Source of the DNA: Candidatus Dadabacteria bacterium
GTDB taxonomy: Bacteria > Bdellovibrionota_C > UBA2361 > J046
DNA: 41,686 nt
NCBI GenBank assembly: GCA_003696425.1
Contig: RFHI01000237.1
Location: 1 to 41,686 of the forward strand
Direction: 5' to 3'
Below are positions 10,025 through 19,232 of this stretch, piece after piece; the first letter of the stretch is position 1, and each line of letters starts with the position of its first letter. Both the position numbers and the translations under genes were made by a program. A model generated the notes under the pieces. It saw only the letters and a program-made list of their open reading frames with translations. It was not told the DNA's origin and did no database searches.

Positions 10025-10148
10025 ATCGGAGGTAAAACTCTCTAAATAAAACATTGGTGTAATTGGTGGCTTTCCCCGGCCGGGTGGCTTGGTTTGTGCC
10101 TGTTCGACCGCCTGCGGTGTTAGCCCTGTTCTTTGCTGGAGAAAGGAT

Positions 10149-13100
10149 ATGCAGACAGCTCAGTCATCAACGACTTCCGAAAACTCAAAGGTTAAAATTC
10201 CAACAGCTTCAAAGGGGGCAAAACTTCCGCCGGATAGAATGACGGTAGTTAAAAGAAACGGTATGCTGGTTCCCTTCCGGCGGGAGAGAATTGCAGGCGC
10301 GATTGAAGCAGCTTTCAGAGCAACAAATCAGATACCGGCAAGTTCTCCCCTTCCGCAGGATGTTTATACTGCGGTTCAGGCAGTTACCAATCTGGTTGTT
10401 GAGGAGCTGGTAGAGCTGGCTTCAAGTGGCGCCTGCATCAGTGTGGAAGGAATACAGGATGTTGTCGAAAAGAAGCTGATGGAGGGCGAATTTTATGATG
10501 TTGCCCGAAACTATATTATTTATCGCGACGAGCACAAAGCGCTGCGGGAAGATTCGCCTCAGAATCTTAAAATTCTGAGAAGGGACGGACACACCAGTGT
10601 AAGTTTTAAGCCACTTAAGATCGCCAGGGCGATAGAAAAAGCCTTTCGTGCCTCGCTAAATATCAGCGGTAGTACGCCTGAAGATATAGTAAGCGCGGTA
10701 AATCTTCTTACAAATAAAGTTGTCGCCTGCTGCCAGGCTTTGGCCAGAGAGGGCACAGCTCTTCATGTTGAGCTTGTACAGGATGAAATCGAAAAGCAGA
10801 TGATGGCCGAAGGTTATTACCAGGTCGCCAAAGATTTTATTCTGTATCGGGCTGAGCGTGCAAGAGTTCGTGAAGCTGCTGCTCAGCAAAAAGAAGCTGA
10901 GACTAAACCTCAAGCCGTAGAGAAAGAAGCTGCCCAGGTTACGCTTGATATTGCTGACCCCGGGCGCAGGTTTAAAGTAACCACTCATACTGGAGAAACT
11001 GTATATTTAAGTGAACTTGATTTACGCAAAAGGATTGAGTTCGCCTGCCAGGGTCTGGAGGACCTGGTAGATGTTGAAGAGGTTGTACAGGATTCAATTC
11101 TTAATTTTTATGAAGGGATAAAAATCGATGAGGTTGATCTGGCCAATATAATGGCCGCCAGGGCAAAAGTTGAAAAAGAACCGGCCTACACTTACGTTAC
11201 TGCGCGGCTTCTTCTGGATAAAATCTACCGTGAAACTATGCAGGTAGATTCATTTGATCCAGAACTTAAAGAAAAACACAGCGCGTATTTTAAAGAATAT
11301 CTTAAGAGAGGGGTCGACCTTGAAAGGCTGGATCCTGCGCTTTTAAATTTCGATCTCGAAAGACTTGCCGGCGCTATGAACCTGGAGCGGGATAAGCGCT
11401 TTACTTATCTTGGTCTTCAAACTCTCTATGACCGTTATCTTATTCACCATGAAGAACGCAGAATTGAAACGCCCCAGATCTTCTGGATGAGAGTGGCTAT
11501 GGGGCTTAGCCTTAATGAGGGTGAGCAGAAAAACGCCCGTGCAATTGAGTTTTACGATGTGCTGTCACGCGGTTATTTTATGTCCAGCACACCCACACTT
11601 TTTAACTCCGGCACAACCCACTCGCAGATGAGCTCCTGCTATCTTTCAACTGTGATGGATGATTTGCAGCATATCTTTAAAGTCATAGCTGATGACGCCC
11701 AGCTTTCCAAGTGGGCTGGAGGGCTTGGTAACGACTGGACCAATGTGCGTGCTACCGGGTCGCGGATTAAGGGTACGAACGGCAAAAGCCAGGGGGTTAT
11801 ACCGTTTCTTAAGGTGGCTAACGATACAGCAGTCGCAGTGAATCAGGGCGGTAAACGCAAGGGGGCTATGTGTGCCTATCTTGAAACCTGGCATCTTGAT
11901 ATTGAAGATTTTCTTGAGCTTCGCAAAAACACCGGCGATGAAAGGCGTCGGACACATGATATGAATACTGCCAACTGGATACCCGATCTTTTCATGAAGC
12001 GGGTGGAGCAAAAGGGGCACTGGACGCTATTTAGCCCGAGTGATGTCCCCGATCTGCACGATCTTTATGGCAAGGCCTTTGAGAAGCGCTATCTTGAATA
12101 TGAAAAGATGACTGAAACGGGTAAAATTAAGCTTTTCAAACGGGTCGATGCTGTAACGCTGTGGCGCAAGATGCTCAGCATGCTCTTTGAAACCGGCCAC
12201 CCCTGGATGACTTTTAAGGATCCTTCAAATATCCGCTCACCCCAGGACCATAAGGGCGTGGTACATAGTTCAAATCTCTGTACCGAGATTCTGCTTAATA
12301 CCTCGGCTGAGGAGACGGCAGTATGTAATCTCGGCTCAGTTAATCTGCTGGCTCATACTACCGAGAATGGTCTTAATCTCGAGCTTTTAGAAAAGACGGT
12401 AAGAACAGCTATTCGTATGCTGGATAATGTAATTGACATTAATTTTTACCCGACACCGGAAGCCGAGCGTGCCAACAAGCGCCACCGGCCGGTTGGTCTG
12501 GGACTTATGGGCTTTCAGGATGCATTGTATAAGCAGAGAATTTCCTATGCCAGTCCGGAAGCCATAGAATTTGCTGATCGCAGTATGGAAGCAATTTCAT
12601 ACTACGCAATTCTGGCATCAAGTGAACTTGCGGCAGAGAGGGGTGCGTACCCAAGCTTTAAGGGTTCGAAGTGGGATCGCGGACTCTTGCCGATAGATAC
12701 AATTGAACTTCTGGAGAAGGAGCGCGGAGCAGAATTTGTTGAGGTTGACAAGTCTATTACGATGGACTGGCAGCGCGTGCGTGATTCAATTAAAAAGCAC
12801 GGAATGCGAAACAGCAATACTATGGCTATTGCTCCTACGGCAACAATTTCAAATATAACGGGTGTGAGCCAGTCTATTGAGCCGGTTTATAAGCATCTAT
12901 TTGCCAAATCCAATCTCTCAGGTGAGTTTATCGTGCATAACCCATTTTTGGTGCAGGACTTAAAAGATCTGGGCATCTGGGATGATGAGATGATTGATGA
13001 TCTGAAGTACTTTGACGGATCGATTCTAGAGATAGAACGCATTCCGGATGAACTTAAGAAGCTCTACCTGACGGCTTTTGAAATAGAGCCTGAATGGTTA

Positions 13101-13427
13101 ATAGAGTGTGCCTCGCGCAGGCAGAAGTGGATTGATATGGGCCAGTCCCTTAACCTGTACATTTCAGAGCCTAACGGCAAAAAACTGCATAATATGTATA
13201 TGCTTGCCTGGCGTAAGGGGCTTAAGACCACCTATTATCTGCGCTCGCTTGGAGCTACGCAGATAGAAAAATCCACAACTGATATTAATAAACGTGGCTT
13301 ACAGCCGCGCTGGATGAAGAACAAATCTGCATCCAGTGAGGTAGTCGTGCAGCGCGAGGAGCAAAAGTCTGCTGCAATGCCGGCTGCAACCTGTAACCTT
13401 GATGGTGACTGTGAATCCTGTCAGTAA
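10149..13427 (+). CDS. nrdA: Class I ribonucleotide reductase large subunit NrdA with tandem ATP-cones
   Basis: Called from ATG 10149 (1092 residues), which has GGAG seven bases upstream; the track start at 10089 adds 20 Cys-rich, family-unlike residues. Two successive ATP-cone domains are clear: '[20 protein letters not shown]' to '[12 protein letters not shown]', then '[21 protein letters not shown]' to '[12 protein letters not shown]'. A third, more degenerate N-terminal segment begins at '[13 protein letters not shown]'. The catalytic core has the redox cysteine in 'MSSCYLSTV', the radical-site segment 'NLCTEI' (Asn-x-Cys-x-Glu type), the partner cysteine in '[12 protein letters not shown]', the radical-transfer tyrosines in '[10 protein letters not shown]', and C-terminal shuttle cysteines in '[11 protein letters not shown]'. 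The long, multi-cone form resembles Chlamydia-type NrdA and pairs with the class Ic-like NrdB downstream. Expression is probably NrdR-controlled. Confidence 0.96.
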   Translation: MQTAQSSTTSENSKVKIPTASKGAKLPPDRMTVVKRNGMLVPFRRERIAGAIEAAFRATNQIPASSPLPQDVYTAVQAVTNLVVEELVELASSGACISVEGIQDVVEKKLMEGEFYDVARNYIIYRDEHKALREDSPQNLKILRRDGHTSVSFKPLKIARAIEKAFRASLNISGSTPEDIVSAVNLLTNKVVACCQALAREGTALHVELVQDEIEKQMMAEGYYQVAKDFILYRAERARVREAAAQQKEAETKPQAVEKEAAQVTLDIADPGRRFKVTTHTGETVYLSELDLRKRIEFACQGLEDLVDVEEVVQDSILNFYEGIKIDEVDLANIMAARAKVEKEPAYTYVTARLLLDKIYRETMQVDSFDPELKEKHSAYFKEYLKRGVDLERLDPALLNFDLERLAGAMNLERDKRFTYLGLQTLYDRYLIHHEERRIETPQIFWMRVAMGLSLNEGEQKNARAIEFYDVLSRGYFMSSTPTLFNSGTTHSQMSSCYLSTVMDDLQHIFKVIADDAQLSKWAGGLGNDWTNVRATGSRIKGTNGKSQGVIPFLKVANDTAVAVNQGGKRKGAMCAYLETWHLDIEDFLELRKNTGDERRRTHDMNTANWIPDLFMKRVEQKGHWTLFSPSDVPDLHDLYGKAFEKRYLEYEKMTETGKIKLFKRVDAVTLWRKMLSMLFETGHPWMTFKDPSNIRSPQDHKGVVHSSNLCTEILLNTSAEETAVCNLGSVNLLAHTTENGLNLELLEKTVRTAIRMLDNVIDINFYPTPEAERANKRHRPVGLGLMGFQDALYKQRISYASPEAIEFADRSMEAISYYAILASSELAAERGAYPSFKGSKWDRGLLPIDTIELLEKERGAEFVEVDKSITMDWQRVRDSIKKHGMRNSNTMAIAPTATISNITGVSQSIEPVYKHLFAKSNLSGEFIVHNPFLVQDLKDLGIWDDEMIDDLKYFDGSILEIERIPDELKKLYLTAFEIEPEWLIECASRRQKWIDMGQSLNLYISEPNGKKLHNMYMLAWRKGLKTTYYLRSLGATQIEKSTTDINKRGLQPRWMKNKSASSEVVVQREEQKSAAMPAATCNLDGDCESCQ

Positions 13428-13449
13428 TATCAATTAAAAGGAGAGAGAA

Positions 13450-14541
13450 ATGCTTAAATTTGATGATGATGATACCAGCGAAGTTAGTAAAGAGAGCGGA
13501 TTTACTTCGGATGAACTTGGCGGAAAGCACAAGCGCGTAAATGCTGACGATAAGCGGCTTATTAACTGTAACGCTGTTGATGTAAACCAGCTGATGCCGC
13601 TTAAATATAAGTGGGCCTGGGAACACTATTTAAACGGTTGTGCCAATAATTGGCTTCCGACTGAAGTGCCGATGGCTAAAGATATAGAGCTTTGGAAGTC
13701 AAATGTACTTAGCGATGATGAGCGGCGGGTTATTATGCGCAACCTCGGGTTTTTCAGCACGGCCGAGAGTCTGGTAGGCAATAATATTGTTCTGGCAATC
13801 TTTAAATTCGTTACAAATCCTGAGTGCCGCCAGTACCTTTTAAGGCAGGCCTTTGAAGAGGCTGTACATACGCATACCTTTCACTATGTAGTCGAGTCGC
13901 TCTCTCTCGACCAGGGTGAAGTTTTTAATATGTATAACGAGATTAATACAATTCATGAAAAAGATAAATTTGAAATGAAACTTACTGAAGACATTATGCG
14001 TGATGGCTTCAGCACTGCAACCCCGGAAGGCGCGCAGAAGTTTCTTGAAAATCTGATCGGATTTTATGTGATTATGGAAGGAATATTTTTCTACAGTGGT
14101 TTCGTAATGATTCTCTCCTTCCACAGGCAAAACAAGATGACAGGAATTGGCGAGCAGTTCCAGTACATCTTAAGAGACGAAACTATCCATCTTAATTTCG
14201 GAATAGATCTTATTAACGGCATTAAGGCTGAAAATCCGGAAATCTGGACACCTGAGTTTCAGAAACACATCGTTGAGCTGATACGTCAGGCAGTTGAGCT
14301 TGAGTATCATTATGCTGTAGACTGCCTGCCGCGTGGAATCCTTGGCCTTAGTGCCCCAATGTTCCGTGAATATGTTCAGTATATAGCAGACAGGCGGCTT
14401 GAAAGAATTGGTCTTAAAAAGCAGTGGAATTCAAGAAACCCGTTCCCTTGGATGAGTGAGACAATTGATCTTGGAAAAGAAAAGAACTTTTTTGAGACCA
14501 GAGTAACTGAGTATCAGACAGCCGGTTCGCTGACATGGTAA
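13450..14541 (+). CDS. nrdB: Class Ic ribonucleotide reductase small subunit NrdB (Mn/Fe type)
   Basis: 363 residues. The sequence closely resembles the Chlamydia trachomatis R2c protein as I know it, for example '[21 protein letters not shown]', '[19 protein letters not shown]' and '[19 protein letters not shown]'. Metal ligands map to Glu106, Glu137, His140, Glu210, Glu244 and His247. Two positions define class Ic: the first ligand is Glu (in 'STAES') where class Ia has Asp, and the tyrosyl-radical position is Phe144 ('[10 protein letters not shown]'). In the characterised family this means a Mn(IV)/Fe(III) cofactor replaces the tyrosyl radical, giving resistance to radical scavengers. GGAGAGAG precedes the ATG. 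It lies 22 bases after nrdA in one operon. Confidence 0.97.
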   Translation: MLKFDDDDTSEVSKESGFTSDELGGKHKRVNADDKRLINCNAVDVNQLMPLKYKWAWEHYLNGCANNWLPTEVPMAKDIELWKSNVLSDDERRVIMRNLGFFSTAESLVGNNIVLAIFKFVTNPECRQYLLRQAFEEAVHTHTFHYVVESLSLDQGEVFNMYNEINTIHEKDKFEMKLTEDIMRDGFSTATPEGAQKFLENLIGFYVIMEGIFFYSGFVMILSFHRQNKMTGIGEQFQYILRDETIHLNFGIDLINGIKAENPEIWTPEFQKHIVELIRQAVELEYHYAVDCLPRGILGLSAPMFREYVQYIADRRLERIGLKKQWNSRNPFPWMSETIDLGKEKNFFETRVTEYQTAGSLTW

Positions 14542-14557
14542 GTAGCCAGTAGTAATG

Positions 14558-14677
14558 CTATAAGCTGATTTTATAGTGTTTTTTATAGTGTTTTGGATGT
14601 CAGGGGAGTGGTCTGATGGTCTTCAGCCGTCATTTCATACCTCCCCCGTTTTTGCCGCTCCCCTGACACCTTTTTTT
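14558..14677 (+). terminator. Candidate terminator(s) after nrdAB
   Basis: Two possible elements lie between the convergent genes. The first is an AT-rich stem CTATAA/TTATAG (14558-14576) followed by TGTTTTTT. The second is an 11-bp perfect inverted repeat, TGTCAGGGGAG at 14598-14608 with CTCCCCTGACA at 14658-14668, followed by CC and seven T. The second has a 49-base loop and runs into the end of the convergent gene. A tandem copy of 'tttatagtgttt' lies between the two stems. Confidence 0.4.
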
Positions 14678-15894
14678 AAATAAAGCCCTGCTAGCGCTGC
14701 TGCAATAAAAAAGCCGGCTAAAAGTATCCAGAATAAAAATCTTCTCTTTGTAATAAGCGGTTTTGGAAGCTCTACTATCCATAGCTCAGGCGCGCAGCCA
14801 TTATTTTTAAGACACTCCGGTGAATGTGCTTCATAGTCGTTTATAACAGCAATCCGTTTATGATCCGGGAGCACGGCCAGTCCCTCGGATTTTTCGTATT
14901 TCCAGCCGTAATTACGTAAATCAATTAGTTCTCTTTTCTTTACAAAAGAATCTTTGTATTTTTCATCAAAAGTATCTTTATTATGAAAATATTGATATTC
15001 CGGAAGTTGTTTTAATTTTGATTTATCGGGCAGCGGCTCTGTTTCCGAGATATCAACGGTAAAAATCTTGTTGTTATAACCTGAAGGCGCTTCCCCTCTT
15101 TCAAGCGCTATAAATAAGCTGTCGCTAACAGCTTCTATAGCGCTGATGCGATATGCCGAAGGGTATCTGTAGTCGTCGGTATTGATTGGATAGAGATAGC
15201 TCTTGTACGAATTTTCCTTTAGATCGTAAGTTATCAGCCGTACAAAAGGAGCATAGCCAGTACCATGAACCTTAAGCGGCCCCTGCATAATAGTGACCAG
15301 CCGATTCGAGGGACTAACAGCCACACCCTCAAATCCCTTATTCTCGAATATTCTTTTTAGGTATTTTGGAAGTTCTTTCCCTGCCCGTAACTTTTTAAGC
15401 ATACGCCCGCTTTCAGGATCAACGCTGTAGAGAGCCTGTCTGGCTTCATCACAAAACCATAATTTACCGTCCTGATCCCGCGCTATCCCTTCAAGGTCTG
15501 AGTTTTTAAGGCCATATATTGCTTGTAGGCCGGTAAGGAAAGCATTTCTGGATTTTAAAGTGATTTCTGCAAAAAATGGTAGACTGCTTTCAGTAACTGC
15601 GATTCTGCCGCGGCGATCTGCGACGCTGTAAAACACAGCTGAACTGCCGGAGTTCCCCTCTTTCAATGCCAGACCGGAGCCAATAGCAGGGATCTTATCT
15701 ATAACGGTGGATTCTTTTACAGCCTCAGAGAGTTCTATTTTATATTTATCTATCCGGGGCTGTTTTTCAGTTTCTCCACAACAGGAAAGAAAAAGGGCAC
15801 TAAAAATCAGCGCGGCAGGTCTGACAGTCGCAGCACATGGGCAGCATGCTTTAAGCCAACTTAGTAGATATCTGCTTCTAGTTTTCTGCTTCAC
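14635..15894 (-). CDS. Membrane-anchored lipoprotein-like protein, phytase-like esterase family
   Basis: 419 residues. The N-terminus has a basic start and a hydrophobic stretch ending in 'LIFSALFLSCCGETE', a lipobox-like site (Leu-Ser-Cys) that suggests lipidation. The body looks like a beta-propeller of the 'esterase-like activity of phytase' family: 'GLKNSDLEGIARDQDGKLWFCDEARQALYSVDPESG', 'KGFEGVAVSPSNRLVTIMQGP' and 'KSEGLAVLPDHKRIAVINDYE'. A single membrane helix near the C-terminus ('FLFWILLAGFFIAAALAGLYL') is followed by a short basic tail. The substrate is unknown; members are usually exported and not well characterised. It is convergent with nrdAB. Confidence 0.7.
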   Translation of the reverse strand: MKQKTRSRYLLSWLKACCPCAATVRPAALIFSALFLSCCGETEKQPRIDKYKIELSEAVKESTVIDKIPAIGSGLALKEGNSGSSAVFYSVADRRGRIAVTESSLPFFAEITLKSRNAFLTGLQAIYGLKNSDLEGIARDQDGKLWFCDEARQALYSVDPESGRMLKKLRAGKELPKYLKRIFENKGFEGVAVSPSNRLVTIMQGPLKVHGTGYAPFVRLITYDLKENSYKSYLYPINTDDYRYPSAYRISAIEAVSDSLFIALERGEAPSGYNNKIFTVDISETEPLPDKSKLKQLPEYQYFHNKDTFDEKYKDSFVKKRELIDLRNYGWKYEKSEGLAVLPDHKRIAVINDYEAHSPECLKNNGCAPELWIVELPKPLITKRRFLFWILLAGFFIAAALAGLYLKKGVRGAAKTGEV

Positions 15895-16096
15895 TGATTA
15901 CTGTCTAACTGATTCTTTGATGCTTCCGCAAGCTATAGCCGGCATACTATAAGTCAGCAGGCAATCAGGCTATCTATCAGTTTTAATTTCTTAATAAGAA
16001 CTTGAACCTTGATCTGAATCTGAACTTTGACCAAAATTTTTAGGTCCAGCAGCAGGAGTTTATCTAAAGCTTATGTCTTACTCAATATCAGTTATC

Positions 16097-16930
16097 TTAT
16101 ATTCGCTTTAACTGCAACAGCAGTCCGCCAATTAATGTTCCCAGCGCCATAAATGCCCATTCATAAACATAGCCGAGGTGACGACCGGGTGGGACAACTG
16201 TGTTAAAAACGGGAACAGGATATTCAGAGAGCTCTCTGCTGACAGGTTTATTAGCGAGTGCTCTGGAAGGTAAAAATAACATTTCAGCTTTATCAGAATC
16301 TGATTTTATTATGTTCCGTTCTATGTCAGCAGCACTATCATTTTTAGGGATGATCTCCAGATATACCGGCAAAATTTTAAACGGCAACTGTTTTGCTATT
16401 TTGTCCAGGTTGACTCTCAACCAGGCATCAACCCAGGGCTTGTCAGGGCCGGCCTCAGGATCGCGTGGTGAAAGCGGACGTCTGGGGACACTGGCCTTGA
16501 TTAATCCTGTAAATGAAATTGTTTTGGGCTTCTGAAAAACAGTGCGCTTATCAGGTGTGGAAAATTCAAGCGGAATAAATCCGCGATCAACCAGAATGAA
16601 TTTTGAAGTCCCGCTGATTTTTAAGGGTGTAAGCACATGTACCCCCGGAACCTTATCAAGACGCCGGTTCCTAAGAACCATTTCATGTTTAAAATCATAA
16701 TCTCCTGATATAATAACTCTTCTGTGGATATAACTGGGCCATTCAGCTAAAGCAATTTTTAGTAATTCCTCTTTTGTAAGAGGCGGCTTTTTTAGGTTCT
16801 CTTCCAGCTTTGCAATATAGGCTTTTTTGGATAGATGCCGCTCCCACTGCCAGTACGAGAGTCTCAGCATTCCGACAGCAAGCAGAATGGATGTGACAGT
16901 AATTGGCCAGGATAGTTTAAATCTTCTCAT
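16097..16930 (-). CDS. SURF1 family cytochrome oxidase assembly protein
   Basis: 277 residues with a transmembrane helix at each end, the classic SURF1 layout. Motifs: N-terminal 'GMLRLSYWQWER', 'SGDYDFKHEMVLRNRRLDKVPGVHVLTPLKI', 'FILVDRGFIPLEF', and C-terminal 'PPGRHLGYVYEWAFMALGTLIGGLLLQ' with the conserved His-Leu-Gly-Tyr. SURF1 helps insert heme into subunit I of heme-copper oxidases, so the organism probably respires with an aa3-type oxidase. No oxidase subunits are adjacent. It is divergent from the ketoacyl synthase pair. Confidence 0.88.
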   Translation of the reverse strand: MRRFKLSWPITVTSILLAVGMLRLSYWQWERHLSKKAYIAKLEENLKKPPLTKEELLKIALAEWPSYIHRRVIISGDYDFKHEMVLRNRRLDKVPGVHVLTPLKISGTSKFILVDRGFIPLEFSTPDKRTVFQKPKTISFTGLIKASVPRRPLSPRDPEAGPDKPWVDAWLRVNLDKIAKQLPFKILPVYLEIIPKNDSAADIERNIIKSDSDKAEMLFLPSRALANKPVSRELSEYPVPVFNTVVPPGRHLGYVYEWAFMALGTLIGGLLLQLKRI

Positions 16931-17015
16931 TAGCTGCTACTTGATTATAGCCCATAGCGCCTTAAAGCACATCCTCCGGCTGGAAATATTAAAGTACACG
17001 CGCTCCAGACGGTGT

Positions 17016-17043
17016 TTGCTGAGAGTAGAAATAATGATATAAC
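17016..17043 (+). promoter_or_regulatory. Candidate promoter of the KASIII pair
   Basis: TTGCTG (17016-17021), a 16-bp spacer and TATAAC (17038-17043) lie about 45 bases before the ribosome site of the first ketoacyl synthase gene. Matches to consensus are 4/6 and 5/6. Confidence 0.4.
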
Positions 17044-17089
17044 TGTCAAATATTGTTATTTTTGAAAGAAATAATCACAGGAGTTTACG

Positions 17090-18076
17090 TTGTTATACAT
17101 ACTTGGCGCAGGTAGCGCCCATCCGGACAATGTAATTAACAATGACTTCTTAAAGGAGATCGGCGACGACAGTGAAGCTCTAACCGAACTATTGACTGTA
17201 AGTGGTATAAAAGAGAGGCGTACAACCCTGTCACTGGATTACCTGCGGGAGACTGCCAACCGCGAGCCCTTTGGAGTCCACCGCTATGCTAACGAGGGGC
17301 CAACTGATCTCTCGTATAAAGCTGCTCTTCAGGCTCTTAAAGCTGCCGGTATTGAGGCAACGGATTTGGGGTTGCTTATCGGTGATTGCAGTACCCCGAT
17401 TGAAACCTGTCCATCTGAAAGTCAACATCTTGGTGGTGCTCTGGGGATAAAAGTTCCAGCCTACGATATACCCGCGTCAAGTGTAGCTCTTCTTCTTCAA
17501 CTTAATATTTTAAGCGCCTGGAAACCTGAAAGGATTCCGGACTATGTTTTGTTGGTGTCGTCAAATGTTCCCACCCATTCAGTAAATTATGCTAGCGGTC
17601 CCGAGAGGGTTTATTTTGGAGATGGCGCAACAGCGCTGGTTGTCTCCGCCAAACATCCCGGCAGGCTTTCTGTAAAAAATTCGTATTACGGAAACGAGCC
17701 GGAAAAATGTGATCTGATTAAATTTGACGCCTATGGGCACGTTTCCATGCAGGACGAATATATATTAGAGGCAGTTGAAAAGCCTGTTGAAAAAGTACTT
17801 TCAAAGGCTATTCAGGATAATAATCTTAAAAGCGGTACTTTCGCATTTATCGGACCGCAGACAGATCTCTCGGTTATTAAAAGCTTGTCTGATAAATTTG
17901 ATATTCCGGAAACATCACTGTGGTATAATTTGAATAATTATGGAGACAGCCTCGGAGCAGGGGCATTTTCGGTTTTAGCTGATAAGTGGGAATCGCTTTC
18001 CTCTACGGAGGAAGTGTTAATTGCTGTGTCAGGTGTAGGCGGGGCATATGGCTATGCACTGTTATCAGTGGAATAA
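17090..18076 (+). CDS. Ketoacyl-ACP synthase III-like protein lacking the catalytic triad
   Basis: 328 residues from a TTG start; AGGAG is seven bases upstream and no ATG is available nearby. The thiolase fold is recognisable and aligns end to end with the next gene: 'LGAGSAHPDNVINN', 'KERRTTLSLDYL', 'YFGDGATALVVSAKHPG', 'YGDSLGAGAFSVLA'. All three catalytic positions differ from active FabH: Cys is Ser131 ('PASSVALL'), His is Pro256 ('FIGPQTD') and Asn is Asp286 ('NYGDSLG'). It is therefore predicted to be inactive in condensation and may act as the structural partner of the active paralogue 46 bases downstream, as PqsB does for PqsC. Not a pseudogene in appearance: the frame is open and the core motifs of the fold are kept. 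Confidence 0.88.
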   Translation: MLYILGAGSAHPDNVINNDFLKEIGDDSEALTELLTVSGIKERRTTLSLDYLRETANREPFGVHRYANEGPTDLSYKAALQALKAAGIEATDLGLLIGDCSTPIETCPSESQHLGGALGIKVPAYDIPASSVALLLQLNILSAWKPERIPDYVLLVSSNVPTHSVNYASGPERVYFGDGATALVVSAKHPGRLSVKNSYYGNEPEKCDLIKFDAYGHVSMQDEYILEAVEKPVEKVLSKAIQDNNLKSGTFAFIGPQTDLSVIKSLSDKFDIPETSLWYNLNNYGDSLGAGAFSVLADKWESLSSTEEVLIAVSGVGGAYGYALLSVE

Positions 18077-18122
18077 ATTACGAGCAGCTAATTGTGAGGC
18101 TTAAATTGTAAGAGAGGTTTGT

Positions 18123-19106
18123 ATGTTACATGTGCTCGGTATGGGATATGCTCATCCCGATATAGAAATCTCAAACCAGCTTTTGGAAGACCTGGATGTT
18201 GGCACCAATGCCCGCTGGATAGAGGAAAAGATTGGAATACTTAAACGGCGGACATCACTTCCGCTGGATTATATTATTCAGACCAGAAACAGTGACCCCC
18301 GTAAAGCCCTTGACGTTGCAACGGTAACACCGACAGAACTGGGGCTTAAAGCCTGCAAAATGGCACTTGACTCAGCCGGCATATCAGCAGAGCAAATCGG
18401 CCTTGTTATCTGTAATTGCTGTACTCCGGAAGCAACTGCGCCAACGGAGTCTCTGAGAATGGCAAGAGAGCTGGGTTTAACAGTGCCGGCCTATGATGTT
18501 TTTACAGCCTGTCCGGTGTTTGTCCTGCATATTGATTTTCTTAGAAACTTTGAAGAGGACAAAATTCCGGATTACGTGTTGTGCTTCTCAACAGCGGCTC
18601 TCACTCAGCATGTAAATTATAACGAGCGCTCTGATGGTGCTATCTGGGGGGATGGTGCTGCTGCCTGGGTTATATCTCCCCGGCATCCTGGAAAGCTTAA
18701 GGTGATTGATTCCACCTTTATGTCAGATCCCACCCGCTGCCATGCAGTGGTAGTAGATAAACACGGTCATTTTCATCAGGATGGCAGGGCCGTTAGAGAT
18801 TTTTCAGTACGGCAAACGGTAAGGCTCATTAAAGCTCTTGAGCAAAAATATGACCTGGATTGGAGTCGTGATGTCTTTATAGGCCATCAGGCCAATAAAA
18901 CCATGCTGGATCAGATTACACGTAACAGAAAGATTCCTGAGTCACAACATTGGCATAATGTAACAGAGATTGGTAATCAGGCCGGTGCCAGTGCGCCAGC
19001 TGTGCTGGCAATGAACTGGGATCGTATAAAACCCGGTCAGAGGATAGTTGTAGCTGTGGTAGGCGCAGGGCTTAGCTGGGGCTCGGCGCTTTTTGAGGCA
19101 CAGTAA
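18123..19106 (+). CDS. Ketoacyl-ACP synthase III (FabH-like), catalytically intact
   Basis: 327 residues with the complete FabH-type triad: Cys130 ('DVFTACPVFV'), His255 ('FIGHQANKTML') and Asn285 ('EIGNQAGASAP'). The His-Asn spacing of 30 matches E. coli FabH. It begins with 'MLHVLGMGYAHPDIEISNQLLEDL' and carries 'ERSDGAIWGDGAAAWVISPRHPG'. It presumably condenses an acyl-CoA or acyl-ACP with malonyl-ACP or another acyl group. No acyl carrier protein, malonyl transferase or reductase is adjacent, so it is unlikely to be the housekeeping fab enzyme; a specialised acyl product is inferred. It forms an operon with the inactive paralogue upstream. Confidence 0.9.
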   Translation: MLHVLGMGYAHPDIEISNQLLEDLDVGTNARWIEEKIGILKRRTSLPLDYIIQTRNSDPRKALDVATVTPTELGLKACKMALDSAGISAEQIGLVICNCCTPEATAPTESLRMARELGLTVPAYDVFTACPVFVLHIDFLRNFEEDKIPDYVLCFSTAALTQHVNYNERSDGAIWGDGAAAWVISPRHPGKLKVIDSTFMSDPTRCHAVVVDKHGHFHQDGRAVRDFSVRQTVRLIKALEQKYDLDWSRDVFIGHQANKTMLDQITRNRKIPESQHWHNVTEIGNQAGASAPAVLAMNWDRIKPGQRIVVAVVGAGLSWGSALFEAQ

Positions 19107-19155
19107 CTTTTCTTCAGTATATTGTAGTGCATATAGTCGGGGTTGGCATTATTAA

Positions 19156-19182
19156 TTGATAATACTAAACAGCTGTTATAAA
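19156..19182 (+). promoter_or_regulatory. Weak candidate promoter for the coiled-coil protein
   Basis: TTGATA (19156-19161) and TATAAA (19177-19182) each match consensus at 5/6, but the spacer is only 15 bp. They lie about 50 bases upstream of the gene, and another gene ends 50 bases before them. Confidence 0.3.
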
Positions 19183-19232
19183 TTCTGATTAGTATATTAG
19201 TTTAGTCTGCTTTTAAACCGGGTAATTAATTC

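Noticed and set aside
10089-10148. Upstream extension of NrdA in the ORF track
   Set aside because: The 20 extra residues ([10 protein letters not shown]...) are not NrdA-like, and ATG 10149 has GGAG at proper spacing.
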